From assembly GCA_963070105.1 (NCBI GenBank), contig OY718803.1, positions 8,227,823 to 8,291,822 of the forward strand: a DNA stretch of 64,000 bases, in the 5' to 3' direction. Origin of the DNA: Litomosoides sigmodontis. Its lineage: Eukaryota > Nematoda > Chromadorea > Rhabditida > Onchocercidae. A program made the position numbers and the translations under genes. Within the stretch, counting starts at the first letter, position 1. The number at the start of each line of letters is the position of its first letter. The notes beneath the pieces were generated by a model. That model saw only the letters and a list, made by a program, of their open reading frames with translations. It made no database searches and was not told the origin of the DNA. Of this stretch, positions 38,842 to 52,528 are shown piece by piece.

Positions 38842-40848
38842 GCCTTTTTTTTGCAATACTCCTTTAGTTGTCTGGTGAAAGGAGCAGATGCATTTGCATT
38901 TCATATTTCCGACGATGAAAAGTGAAAAGTGTAATAAAATGGATGAGAATTACATTGTTAGAGTTATCATCGAAATACACCGTACCATCTAAAATTAGAG
39001 AGGATAATTTTAGTTAAATATTTCAAATTTAAAAGTTATAATTAATGGGTGAAATTAGAGAGGATGTGATGTGTCGAAGAAGAGTTGATGAGTTCAGTAT
39101 TTATGGGAGCAAAAAAATTAATTGGCAAAGAAGGGATATTACATTGGACGGATAAATGGTTGGTGGAAAATTTTGCATAAAAATATACAAAAATGTTTGA
39201 ATGCTAAAATATCAAACATTCTTTTCTTCAATTTTTCATAATTTAAACTTTCAAGTGTGAGATATTTGAACGGAAGATGTATTTCATGAGAATTAGAATT
39301 AGAATTTAATCTTTTTGCAGAAAAATATGCTTGGAAAAAGCTTATCCATATAGTTATCAAGAATAAATGCAAGTTAAATTTTAAAAACGAAAACAACAGG
39401 AGGAAATTATTGAACAGGTTTGTTGCGCTTAGAAGCGCAGTTAAATTTTAGGATTTGATGAATTGAGAATTTATTAAATGACAAATGACTGGAAAGCTAT
39501 GAAAGCTTTAGCATTTCACTTCAAGCTGACCGAGCTTCACTTCGCATTGGAAAAATTTTCACTGAAAATAAAATAAACATTTATAGCATTTCGCAAATTA
39601 CTCCTATTTTTTTTCTCATTCCTTTAAATTGCTAACAATTTGGCATGAAACTCTTTGATGTCACCATCATCCTAACAGCCATCCCTCTTCTGTAATTAAT
39701 TATAATTTGGTCTAATCCATCATCATCTGCCAATCAATTTATTTTTTTCATGTAAAATGCTTTCTGCATTTAAAATTTAGAGCATTTCATAAATTTTATA
39801 ATAAGTGAAAAACATCTCTGATATTTCAAATAAAGGCAGTTTTGGCATTCATAAATATATGATAAATGCACCTAACACTATGACGCAAACATTATAAACA
39901 AAACACATTTGAAATGAAATAATTGAACAAAATTTGACTAAAAAAATAGGATAAGAGGGAATTTGATAAATGCAGTGATAAAGGAGTTATAAGAAATGAA
40001 GAGTTGATAACTGTGGCGTAGAAACGGACAAGCACATTAATATTTCATTGCTAATTAGTAGTCCAATTAATAACATTATTATTTGAAAAATTTACGACAA
40101 GAAAAGGGCAAGTGAATTTATACGTAGGAGCATTTCAGGTGCTGAATTGTCATACATTATAGTAAAAGACTACAGCTGCCTGTTGCAAATTAAAAAAAGC
40201 TAAAATTCCAGTTTATTATCTTTCATTTCAAATCTTTCGATAATTTCTTCATTTCAAAATTTCCATAAATCCACGTATGTGAAGGTACAAAACGAAATTC
40301 GAATAGTTTCTGTTACAGAATATTCGATATCAGTCTAACAGTTAATGCAATGAGAGTAAAATTTAACGAATGTTTTTCAATTTTATTGAAACATTAAAAT
40401 TTGACTGAAAAAAAAAGCACTTGTGAATAATTTTACGTTCCGGTAGCATAAAACTTTGAAATTAATTAAAGCACGAACAATCTTTCGTGCTAAAATTTCT
40501 GATTTCGTCAACGAATTACATTGCTCATTTTGGTTTGTGAAATATAATTTGGTCTATTCGATGCATTTCCAACAAACTATCAGATGGAAATTTCACTATG
40601 CCCAATTTCTATTAATATTAAGAGGACCCTTTCCCTCTTGTATGGTTGGAAGTTCAAAAGAAAGAATTTAGCGCCACCTTTTTGATCTGTTTTTTTTTGG
40701 AAGAGAAATGATGAAATAAGTGTTACATAACTAACAGTGCGAAAAACCATTTTGGTAAAAATCCTTGAGGATGCAATTTGAAAGAATTAATTTAAAAATT
40801 TATGTATTAGCATTTTTTTTATTTCAATGAAGTCTTCCCTCGCTTTTC

Positions 40849-40878
40849 CTCTCTCCTTCTCTCTCTCTCTCTCTCCAT
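40849..40878. repeat. (CT)n microsatellite
   Basis: Short interrupted CT run. Confidence 0.85.
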
Positions 40879-42112
40879 CTATCTCTAAGAAGAAGAAATC
40901 ATCGATCGATTCGCACCAGAAAAATGCATTTTGACTATTTTCCTGTCAGTACATGAAATATGAAATTAAATTGATCAAAAATACTAGAATTTATTTTATT
41001 ATCTTCTATTTCACAACTCAAAATTTTCAATTTTTAGCATTTCAATTCTGTTACTTATATTATGAAAAAGGGCAAAATAAAATTTTATTTAAAAAAATAG
41101 TTTAATGTAGTAAATGATTTATCCGTACTGGATAATACTATCGATTTACAGGATATTGAAGTTGTCAGGTCATTCGTTGTCACCTGAACAAACAAGTTTA
41201 GGAATAAAGTTCACAGGAGGAGGTTTAACCTTAATTTCACTTAATTTCAATCTCACCCTGAGGAGCAATTAGACGTTAGGTCATTAAGTCAATAGTGAGT
41301 TGAACTATAAAGTGTCGAAGATATGGACTTGTAACTCATCGACTTAGCAGTGCATAAGTTTATAGTTAGTTAAGTTATCAAGTCCATTATTATTTTAAAA
41401 GTATTTGCGCTGAAAAAAAGAGCCTTCGATTTTGCGCTTTTCTTCGCTGACAACATGTCGATGACGCAAATCGTTACAAACAAACATTTCATTGAAATAT
41501 GCAAATTTTAAACTTTCCTAACATTTTAATTACACCTTTGCAAAGCAAACATTAACCATTTTGACATTTAAATAAATTTTAATTTCAATGTGGCAATGCA
41601 TTAAATGGCTAAGTTATATTGCAAATATAACCTAACAAGACTTAATCAGAACTTTCATTCCACTCCTAATCAGCTCATTGCGCATTTCATATAGTAATTA
41701 GCAAAAAACAAAACAAAACAAAATATGCCGATAGATGGAACGAATAAGACTGAACTTAAAATTACTCAAACGACCTTATCCATCATAATTGACTAAATCA
41801 TTAAAAATTCGATATTCCATTTTCACCACTTCAAATTGCAATTTTTTTACAGCTGAAATTTCACTATTAATTAATGATTATTTGATCACCCCTATTTTTT
41901 TCACTAATAAATTAAAAATATTTAAGGGATTATTAAAGGATTTCTTCTTGCTGTTAATAATATCGTAACAGTTGAAGCTGTTTGGTAAAGTGAACAGAGT
42001 TACAGTACGACGTAAAGCTCTATTTTTCAAAAATTGCATATCGTCGAAAATTAGCTTCCATTATTTTACCATTTTTCTTACCCAATCCAATCAATAAATC
42101 AATTAATTTAAG

Positions 42113-42163
42113 AACGCGCGAGAGAGAAGGGGAGAGAGAGAGCGAGAGAGAGAGAGAGATAGA
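42113..42163. repeat. (GA)n microsatellite
   Basis: Interrupted GA run of about 50 bp. Confidence 0.9.
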
Positions 42164-43673
42164 TGGATATTTTTCATGCAATGGAAATTTTTATAAAAGT
42201 ACATTTAATTTTGACAATGGGATGTTTGCAAGTGGAAAAATGGCTGTGTTCATTTATTTTTTCAATGATAATGAATTAGAAGGAGGTGAAATGACAAGGA
42301 AATTTTGACTTAAAGGCTAAGAAGTGCGAAGGAAGGAGAAAGTATACTTAGCGGGCTTGTTGAATTTACTTACGTTCAATTCACACCATGCACTTTTCAC
42401 GCCCTCTTTTTTCGGGGCCCTCTCATTTCACTTAATGACAGTGCACGGTTCCTTTCATTGATTTCAATTTTAAAAAAAAAAAATTGTTAGCTTGGTGGAT
42501 GAAAAAATAACAGTTTGAAATTTCAAGGAAATAAATCACTGTTGTTGAGGAGAAATTTCTCTAGCATACAACTTTAGAAAATAATTATTTCATTCACTTT
42601 TTCATTTTCAACTGAACGCTAATTATTTCGCTCAATTTTTAGGCTGAAATTTTTAATTTTTGCATGAAACTAAATTTTTAATTTAAATGTTAGAAATGAA
42701 GTCACTCCTCAATATGACCTGATAAATTCTGATAATGAATGAAAAATTGGAATAAGAAAGGGAACGATTTTAACGATTTTTTATTTTGCCTATATGAAAA
42801 AAATTTTGAAACTGATGAAGTGAGAGGATAAGAGTAAATGCAGTAAGGGGGAATAAATTAGCATTGTATATTAATATTATATATATATATAAATAAATTA
42901 ATATTATACAATTTATAATCCATTATTAAATCCCAACTTTCCTTTTGATAGCGTAAAAAATCATCAAAAATGTAACTTAACTTAATTTAGGTAATAGCTA
43001 CTTTTTTGTTGCTTTATTCCCACTTTTTCCCTCCCCCTCTTTCTCTCTCTATCGCGCAAAGTATTTTGTTCCTTTTAAAATACAACATTTTCATGGCTAC
43101 AATACAATTCCATTAAAAATTCTTGCTGCCAGACGAATGGAATATTGATGGAAATTAAAAGTGAATTAAGCGACATGACGTCACACACCTGACGCATATG
43201 CTTTTCGCCGATTTCATTCTAAAATTGCTGCACATAATTTTACCGTTCACTTGTACATTGCACAATTCTAACATGGAATTATTAACCAATTATTAATATT
43301 TGTTTTTTAGTAAAAAAGTTATTAAAAAGTTTCATTCCTATTTTAATTCATTTTTGAATTATTTCCTTTCATTTCAGCATTTTGATTTTTTATCTTAGAA
43401 GTATTAACATATGTACGTTAATACCTTCTTAAATCATTTGATAATACATTAACATTGAACTTCATCGAATCACTGAGCATATTCGAAATTGATGAATGCA
43501 TGAAATAAAAAATGAAGGTACTGTACTGACGAAGTGATGCCAAAATTTTACGAGCATTTGCTGCTAATTTAGCAAATTTATGATTATGCCGTAATACACA
43601 AAGTACCCAAATTATTATCATTTTGTTGAAATTTTAATTTCAAAAAATTTCGCTTTCTACAGGTGACAGGTCG

Positions 43674-43790
43674 ATGAAATCGTCTACGATTGACAGTAGC
43701 AATTTACACTTCCCGCAACCACGTCCTCCCACTTATCATCAGCAGACACGTGTGATGCTCGTTGTTGATGAATGGTGTCAGGCGGCATAG
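43674..43790 (+). other. Short GC-richer open segment after a splice-acceptor-like site
   Basis: CTTTCTACAG ends at 43662. An ATG at 43674 then opens 38 codons (MKSSTIDSSNLHFPQPRPPT and onward) ending TAG at 43790. The minus strand is also open over most of it, and no partner exon was found. It may be a short ORF, an orphan exon or a conserved non-coding element. Confidence 0.2.
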
Positions 43791-44311
43791 AATCGTTTGT
43801 GTCGCAGAAACGAATGATTTAAAATGATTGAACTTTTTGAAATATTTCAATTGCTAACTTAATTGTATGCAAAGAAATGGAGGGTAGTTAGTGATTGATC
43901 GCTGTAGACTGATCGTAGTTTAATTTAATCATTCTGTTAACTCTATTTTTACAGCAAAAAATTTTCCAACGATAATTTCCTCAAAGTAAAAGAAAGACAT
44001 TTTTGTGATTGAAAAAGTCAGCAATACTATCAATTATAATATATTTTATTTAACGAAATTTACCTGTAATTTAGTTGAATTTTGTCTAACTTAATCTTCT
44101 AGCATAAGATCGTTCGTTCGGTCTAGCAGCCACTCAAAGGGCAGAATGAGAGAGAGTTGAGAAGATTGAGAGAGAAAGGATGAAAATGCAACGCCTAAAA
44201 CACCCAATTTTCCCATCCTATAATTATTTGCTACAAACGAAAAAAAAAAGCGAATAAATAATGCCAATGCTACGAGAGAATACTTGCGAAAGAATGTTTG
44301 GTTTTCAATTC

Positions 44312-44396
44312 GTTCAATAAATATTTTTTTTCTTCAAAAATTAAACTTTTTAGTTCAATAAATACTTTTTTTTCCTCAAAAATTAAACTTTTTAGT
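44312..44396. repeat. Direct repeat, two copies, period 41 bp
   Basis: GTTCAATAAATA followed by a T-run, CAAAAATTAAACTTTTTAGT, and then the same again with three or four differences. Confidence 0.9.
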
Positions 44397-46905
44397 GATT
44401 TCTTGTAAAATCTTTGTGCATAATTTCAAACATTTTAAAATGTGTTAGTTTTTTTTCCCCCCCCCCCTTTTTAATTCTTTGGAATACCGAATAAGTGACA
44501 CACCTGAATGGGTGCATCCTAAGATGGATTAAGTGAATTTTATTTCTATTGTTTCTTTGTGTAAGCCGATCACCGGTTGTGTTCCTATCACCTTTCACCT
44601 CTTCCTTCATCCATCTACATCCTATCAGACTACACTATCTGAATATGAATGCATTATCGAATGTGAATCAGGTCACCTCAACATCAGTGAATCATCATAC
44701 TTCGATAAGCTCATCGTCTCGGCTGCTGTTATCTAAGTGTACCATCAACGTCAATTCCTAACTTCAGAATACATCTCGAAATCTGCCTTCTACATCCATC
44801 TCAACTGATTCAAAGTATTCCCATTGTTTCTGTCAGATTAGATTTGTCAACGCATTCCTACCACACTTAACAAATTTACATTACGCCTTTACTTTTAGGA
44901 CGAACGAGTGGAAATGGCAGGTGACGTCGAGCGAAACTATCGGTTACGTTCGTAAAAAGTGGTAACTAATTAAGTTAATTGGTTTCTTAATGTATTCGCA
45001 GTTTCCTGATTGCCTTCTTGGAAAAGCTATCAGTCCTTCGATCGCTCATCGATACAGGCGAGAGAGATGCCAATCAAACGGCACACTGAAATTTCACTTT
45101 TTAAACCTGTTTCAGATACTGTCGCTGGAAATGCGAAATAACTTTTACCATCTTTTAGGCATTTAATTTTATCAGCAAATGAAGAAAGAAGCAAAAATGA
45201 TGAAATGAAATTGAAATTAGAAGTGAACAAACTGTTGCTGCAAATTCAATTTCAAGCTTTATTTGTCTAACATTTAAGAAGAAAGGAATTTTAAATGCGA
45301 AATAAAGATGTTGATGCTGTGTATTCTTATAGGAATTTTAAATGTAAAATTTTAATTGAGCGTTTTTCTGTTCGTTTCAATCGTTTAAACTGTTCGAATA
45401 CTTCTTTAAATTTGTTTCAGAAATTTGTGGTGCTACCTTGGTGTTAATTTATTCATTCTAACTTACTCATTCAGATGATACTTTTCAATTGTTGTTTTCC
45501 TGAAAAAAATTTTTCAAAGCAAAAAGTTAATTTGTCCCATTTCCTCTGAAATGGTTTCATCATTAGACTAGCGGTAAGCTTCATTTCTTGTAAACTCCAT
45601 TTTTTGTGCTTTTTTTTTCAAACCTTTGAAATCCGATACCTGAAATTTCACTTTTCACGGTCAGCAAAGTACGTTTCCCCATTTTCCTTTTCAGAAATTG
45701 CCATTACCATTCATTCCTCTTTCAATCTTCTTGTAATTGAAAAGTGTGAATCATATCAATGTAGGTGTTGTCAAATTAGCTATAAACATAAGTAATAAAA
45801 TTAAAATTTCATTTCTTATCTTATAAATTTTGAATTAAAACAAAACTTACACTTTCAACATTTTTGCATAATTAAAATATTAATCTTAGCACTGTTTTTT
45901 CTTTCTCCAATTCCTACTATCAACTCCTCTGGAATTTAATGAATGGTATGGAAAAAAAAACGAACATCAACTGGTTGAGACTCGAGCGACTTGCAGCCAT
46001 AATTTATTTGTAAAATTTTTTCACAAAAATATAAAATTATAATTGTTAACGATGAGAATGGCATTTTATGCATAAAATTATGTATTGTATATATCAACTG
46101 CACATTAAGATATAATTAAAGTGGAAAAGAATTTATCATTTGGCAATTTTGAGATGTGACTGACACCCACTTTCCCCGATCGTCGCCGTCATCATCGTCC
46201 TTACGACATTCACCTGGTCCCTTTTGCAAACTATGTCAACAGCACCATACCTGTAATTTTAATTTCATTACAGGGAGATAGAGCGATTGTAGGATGAGCT
46301 GGCGGTATTTCGTTCATCCTTCTCAGATCTCTTTCCTTATCGTTGCTATTATTCAATTCTTTCGTTGGGCTTTTTTTTTTTTAAGAAAAAAAAATTAAAC
46401 TTTTTTGTGTTAGCAAACCTGTCAAATTTAACTCCATTTCTATTAAGTAGATTTTTTTCCCCTTTCGTCCAATTAATTCATGCTGTAAATTAATCAAAAT
46501 TCTCATTCACTTTCTCATATTTAATTTTTAGCAAATTTTGGCAAAGTAATACAAGCTAACTTTGTTCTTTGTAAATTGTGCTTTTCAAGTTAATTAGATT
46601 ATAATAAATTTATCATTTTGATTTTTATTTATCTGTTTGAAAATTGCGATACAAATTATGTCTGCTTTGTTTTCTTCAAATAATCCTGTTTTTTCGATTT
46701 AATCAATTTGCTTTCACTTTTTGAAGTGTTAGCTTTAATGACATGTATAATTTGCCTGTATGTTCATTTGCTAAAAATAAATTTAATCTTTTCGCTTGAA
46801 AATGAATTGATTCTAGTCGGCGTACCTAATTAGAAGAAATTAACGATCCTTAAAAGAATTCTTCCATGTTTGCCAGCACCAAAATGCATCGCACCCGCTG
46901 CGATT

Positions 46906-48504
46906 CTTATCTTCTTTGACGTTGGAATTTGCGGAATGATTTGAAATCAAATTGTTGTTGTCGTTTGAAACGTACACATTTGTGTTCCGCCCGGCGCATT
47001 TGTTATCTTTAAGCATTCACGTCACCGCCACTCACTCCTTTCTTATCAATTATCACAGCTAATTTAAATTACTTCTCACTAATTGCCCACAAAATGATTG
47101 ATGGAGCGCGATGATAACGCTAGCATTCCTCATCATAATCAATTCATAATCGCTCTGAATTGTCAATAATTGAAAAGTTAAACTTTTCATCAATTAATTG
47201 TTGAACATATTTTTTTTAAAACATACATTACTAACATTTGCATATTTCAATTTTCAAAATTTTTTTCTCTTCTTTCGAAAGAGTTAAACTTTTCAATTAA
47301 TTAATTATTGAGTACAGCTTTTTTTTTAATATACCAAAAGATGCATGTTTCAATTTTCTAAATCCTTTTTCTTCTTGTATTTTTATTTCAGGTGAAATGC
47401 AGTCATCATTGCCGTTAAAAAATACCACTGCAAAAGATGAATTAATCAAATTAATTTTTTTTCTGTTCTCATAAATTTTACTTCAATTTCAATGTTCTCG
47501 CTTTTTTTTAATATGCAAAAATGTCACGCAATTACTCAAATTATTTCTGTTCCTAGAAAAAATGATAAATTACAACGAACGATTTTAGTTGCTGCTTTTT
47601 TTTTTAATCGTACAGTGACGTACAGCTAATTTCGTTGATTAATTTCAATAAAAAATTTCGTGAAATTTTTTTTTTTAGAAAACACCACAAACGAATGATT
47701 CAAACTTATCTCTTACAGTTATATTTGCACTTTTCACTTGAAATATTTTGCCTGTTGCGAATTTTCAGTCACAACATAACTACCAATCAATCATTGATGC
47801 GGTAAATTAAAATTGTCTTCTTTCTTCCCATAGTTGCTTATCGATGAGAGAGGAAGAGAAAGAGAAAGAGAAAGACATGTTGCAAATTTTTGAGATTTTA
47901 CAATGTTTGTTACTTTTGATTGTATTCACTCATTGATAATACTACTACCATTATTACCAATGTTATTATTAATTTTGGTACAAATTTTCAAAATTTTATG
48001 GGTTCCTTTGGCAGAACGGTCTTATCGGCGACACACGAGGAGACACTCAAACTTTTATCGCAATTTCAAATCAAACAATTAATTGTCGCGCGGAAAATTA
48101 TTCCGTCCATTCCTTGCACCTCCTTGCGCCTTTCTAACCAAACGAACCGATGATGATATGATATGATATTGCTCCTTATCACATTAAGCACATTCCTAGC
48201 ATCTTCCAAACGAAACGAACGTACAAACAATTTCTAAGCATAGAGTGTTGCACTTTTTAAAATTTTGAAAGTTTCAAAATTTGCCATCTTTTTTTTTTGT
48301 TTAAAATCTAAGATGAATGGTGAAAAGAAGTAAGTGTAGGTGGAGGGGTTCACGAACCGAAATAGATTTTGCCACGTATGGCGCAAATTGTTCATGTGTT
48401 AGAATCGATATGAGCATAGTTATCGTTGTCAACAACAACTGGTCATCTATTCCATCTTATCGATCATTTCAAACGGTTTCAAAATAATGCAAAGTAAACT
48501 TATC
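46906..48504 (+). promoter_or_regulatory. Cluster of CTTATC (GATA-factor type) motifs
   Basis: CTTATC occurs at 46906, 47042, 47837, 48021, 48175, 48456 and 48499, all in the same orientation, with a related TTATCT at 47003. These are complements of GATAAG, the core recognised by GATA factors. The role is inference; no nearby gene start is known. Confidence 0.3.
47850..47876. repeat. Short (GAGAAA)-type purine repeat
   Basis: AGAGAAAGAGAAAG run, about 25 bp. Confidence 0.7.
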
Positions 48505-49206
48505 GCTGAGAAACGATCATCAAATTCATCCTAACATACTTTACGAATAATTAATTTCCTTCTCTCACTGCGCAAAATTGATCTGTTTGAAATGTTTTGA
48601 ATTGATGAAAATATTGAAATGTTTCTATGATCTTCTGGTTCCCTCCGCTTCTTCCGACTTCTGTAGCAATTGGAAAAAGTGTTGTAATTTTTGATTTAGG
48701 ATGGAAAATGCAAAATTTTAAAAATAATTCAACTTTCATTGAATTGATGTATTATTTTATCATTTATTCATGCAAGCACACTTCGTCTATCATAACTTTT
48801 CTAATTACTATTTTAAATTAATTGTTTAGCACGTGAAATGTTACACTTATTATTCTTGCATTTAAACAAATCGTTGCATGAAATCTACGAATATTTTTTT
48901 CTGAGAAATCTGCTTTCATTGTTTTGTTTTAATATGGAAATTTTTTCGAAAAATACTTTTTGCTGTAATCAAATTGTAATTGTAAATTAAAATAGGAATT
49001 TTTAAACATGTTTTTTCTCGGATGTTTTTTCTCTTACGAAGTTCATTCATTAACTATTTAAAATCAAACATTTAGGTATCACATATCATCGTGCCAACTG
49101 TGCATTGCTTGCTGTAAGCATCACATCTGTGTTTGCATTGGAAAACAAAAAAAATAGTTTTCCAAATGTTCAGGGTGATGTATGTGTTGTACGCCCGTGA
49201 AGGTCA

Positions 49207-49270
49207 TCCACCCATCCATTCGTCCGTCCGTCCCTCCGTCCGTCCGTCGGTCCGTCCGTCCGTCCATCCG
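49207..49270. repeat. (CCGT)n / (CCAT)n tetranucleotide array
   Basis: GTCC tetramers with CAT and CCT variants in an otherwise AT-rich region. Open frames over it read Arg-Pro-Ser repeats. Confidence 0.93.
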
Positions 49271-49810
49271 AAAGCGCTGCCTCCTCTCCTGTCGGCATCA
49301 ACCAACGGCGCAGCAGGAGAGGAATGTCCGACGATTGCGCTCGTTTGCTTTGTTACTTCATTCTTTTAAAGGATGGTTGGACAAATTCTTCCTTCCTCTC
49401 TTCTCCATCATTCCCTCCAATGAATCAAAAATTTTAATTTCTAATGCTCCATTATCGGCTCACTCTTTCTCTCTTTGCTCCCATCAGTAAAGCTCTTTCT
49501 GATGCCTTCTTCTTTATCGTTTAATGCATTTAAATTGGAAAAATTCCTCATCATTATTAATTATCGCATGTTACAAATATTACCGTCGAGATAGAGGGAA
49601 AGACAGAAATAGAGAGAGAGGGAAAAAATTCATAGTATTTAAGACTTCTTTTAGTAAAAAAGTGGATCTTATTTTAATTTTTCTATTAATGAATAATTCA
49701 GGAAGGCAAGTTTTAAAATGCAAAATTTTTACAAATTCAATAATCTAACTTTTCGAAACGCAAATAATTGAAATCATGCACTTTTCAACGAAATGAAGCG
49801 AATGATAATA

Positions 49811-50484
49811 TAATAATAAATAATAAATAATAAATAATAAATAATAAATAATAAATAATAAATAATAAATAATAAATAATAAATAATAAATAATAAATAA
49901 TAAATAATAAATAATAAATAATAAATAATAAATAATAAATAATAAATAATAAATAATAAATAATAAATAATAAATAATAAATAATAAATAATAAATAATA
50001 AATAATAAATAATAAATAATAAATAATAAATAATAAATAATAAATATTAATAATAAATAATAAATAATAAATAATAAATAATAAATAATAAATAATAAAT
50101 AATAAATAATAAATAATAAATAATAAATAATAAATAATAAATAATAAATAATAAATAATAAATAATAAATAATAAATAATAAATAATAAATAATAAATAA
50201 TAAATAATAAATAATAAATAATAAAAAATAAATAATAAATAATAAATAATAAATAATAAATAATAAATAATAAATAATAAGTAATAAATAATAAATAATA
50301 AATAATAAATAATAAATAATAAATAATAAATAATAAATAATAAATAATAAATAATAAATAATAAATAATAAATAATAAATAATAAATAATAAATAATAAA
50401 TAATAAATAATAAATAATAAATAATAAATAATAAATAATAAATAATAAATAATAAATAATAAATAATAAATAATAAATAATAAT
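49811..50484. repeat. 7-bp AATAATA array, about 96 copies
   Basis: Unit AATAATA repeated for about 674 bp with only a few variants (near 50045, 50224 and 50281). Because 7 is not a multiple of 3, the minus strand is open over most of the array and reads a seven-residue Leu/Phe/Ile/Tyr repeat. This is a by-product and not a membrane protein. Confidence 0.98.
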
Positions 50485-50636
50485 GGAATATGTGAAGCGA
50501 GAAAAATGATAAAAAGTGGAAAAAATTTTGCATTTCAAAACTTGTCTTCATGAAGAATTCATTAATGGAAAAAATTAAAATAAAATCCGCCTTTCTACTA
50601 AAGACGTCTGAAATACTATGGATTTTTCTTCTCTCC

Positions 50637-50668
50637 TTCTCTCTCTCTCTCTTTCTCTCTCTCTCCTC
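50637..50668. repeat. (CT)n microsatellite
   Basis: CTCTCT run with single interruptions. Confidence 0.9.
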
Positions 50669-50830
50669 TTTTTTTTCTCCTCATATCTCCATCCCAGCGG
50701 TAATATTTTAACACCGAATGCTTATTACAGCTTTCCATGATAACGAATAAAGCTATGTTATTTGAGAAGAACTGATTATCATTTATCACTTCTACCTCTC
50801 CGAATAACAGCAATCAATCCTTCACCAAAC

Positions 50831-50881
50831 CTCTCTTCTCTCTCCCTTCCTCTCTCTCTCTCTCTCTCTACCTTTCTCTCC
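50831..50881. repeat. (CT)n microsatellite
   Basis: CTCTCT run with interruptions; a short (TG)n follows near 50899. Confidence 0.9.
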
Positions 50882-52498
50882 TAAGCATTACTCACTTCTG
50901 TGTGTGTGTGTGCTTTTTGCATCTAAAGCTATTCCTACATGAGTATGATCAATTTTACTGAACAAAAAAAACCATTGAGTAACAACGTTTATGAGGGTTT
51001 TTTCAGAATTTCTAAAATGTTTACTTTACTATGCGATTAAAATTCATTTAAAAATACTAAATTGAATGAAATGAAAAAATTCAAAAATTTAAAAATGAAA
51101 CAATGAAAGATCGTTCCGCCCTTTTTTCTCCCTTTAGAACAGAAGCATTCATCATCATTCCACTTCATTTCTCAACTGTCACATTTGAACGGATAGATTT
51201 GATGGCGGATTAATCGTGTTGTTTCACTCATTAAAATTGAAATTCACTGTGACTAATTTACAAAGCTTAAAACATAGGAGTGGAAGTGATGAAAATTAAT
51301 TTATCATTTTCTTTTTTTCCTCGCAAAGGCGCCTCGCTTCATCTTCCTCCTCCACACTTGCAACACTTCGAGTTTTTATTCAAATTTTTTTGCAGTGAAC
51401 TCTGACCCGACCTACTTCTCTTATTCTTCCCTCTCGCAATTTTTATTTGTGCATTAATGTAAAATTCTTTTTACAATTTTTTCTCTTCTCATTTCAGACG
51501 TAGTATTTGTCAAGAAAAAAAAATTTTTTTTCTTTTGTAAACAATGAAATATTTTCATACTTTTTGTTTTAAAAATTAAAAAAAAGACGATGCGTTTTCG
51601 GATATTTCGCTAATGAAATACAACTCTACTACTATTAATGAAGGCAAAAAAAATTACATGAATAATTAATTAGTTAGTTAAAATTATCAAATTTGCCAAA
51701 TTTTGACTAGAAGAAAAGAGTTGGTTGAAATTAAGCCATTGCATTTTTTTTTTTTTTAATTAACAACGATAATTCATACTATCAAATCTTTTTGTTTTAA
51801 AGAATGTGAATTATTCATACTATGAAATTGTTCCCTTTTTTTTTAATATTTGCATATGCAAATAAGCAAAGCTTTGATCGATCCGAATGTCCTGCCCTTT
51901 TCGCGTTTTTTTGTTGTCCTTCCATTTATCGCCTTCTTTTATTATCAACAATTTCGAAAATGGAAGAAGCAAACAGACAATGCGGTATTTCTTTTACTTG
52001 TTGATTATTGTTTACAGTAATTGAAATGACTTACTGTTGTTGTTGTTGTTGTACGTTCGATGTGGAGGATACTCATTTGGTCTGTTCACTGACCAAACAT
52101 TTGTTTAGTTGTTTGTGAATGGTGAAACTCCTTTATTACTACTAACTAACTATCCTTTCATTTCAACATATTGCTGTTTACCTTCTACCTCCAACCTCTC
52201 CTCTTTTATCATCACTTTCGTCTTATAAATTAATTAATTAATTATTACTAAAATATTTTTCATTTCTCATATTTGCTATTATTACAGATGTGCATGGGTG
52301 CATAGTGAATTTTGATTTTCCACTTTTTCATCTCATATTTTCAAGATTTTTGTTGAAATTCAATCCTAACAGTCTAGAGCTTTAACATTTGATATATTTA
52401 TTTGTTGATAGTTTTGCGTTTAAGTTTGAGAGAATAAATCTAACGGAATTATTAGCAATTTGAGCATCTCATGTCAGATCGATGTGGAGATTAACTGA

Positions 52499-52528
52499 AA
52501 GAGAGGGAGAGAGAGAGAGAGAGAGAAA
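52499..52528. repeat. (GA)n microsatellite
   Basis: GAGAGA run of about 30 bp. Confidence 0.9.

Noticed and set aside
47051..47072. TATCACAGC, the seed of the miR-2 family
   Set aside because: Only the first nine bases match, and no hairpin precursor is evident.
49745..50551. 268-codon minus-strand frame of Leu/Phe/Ile/Tyr repeats, resembling a membrane protein
   Set aside because: A by-product of the 7-bp AATAATA array, whose period of 7 lets all frames stay open.
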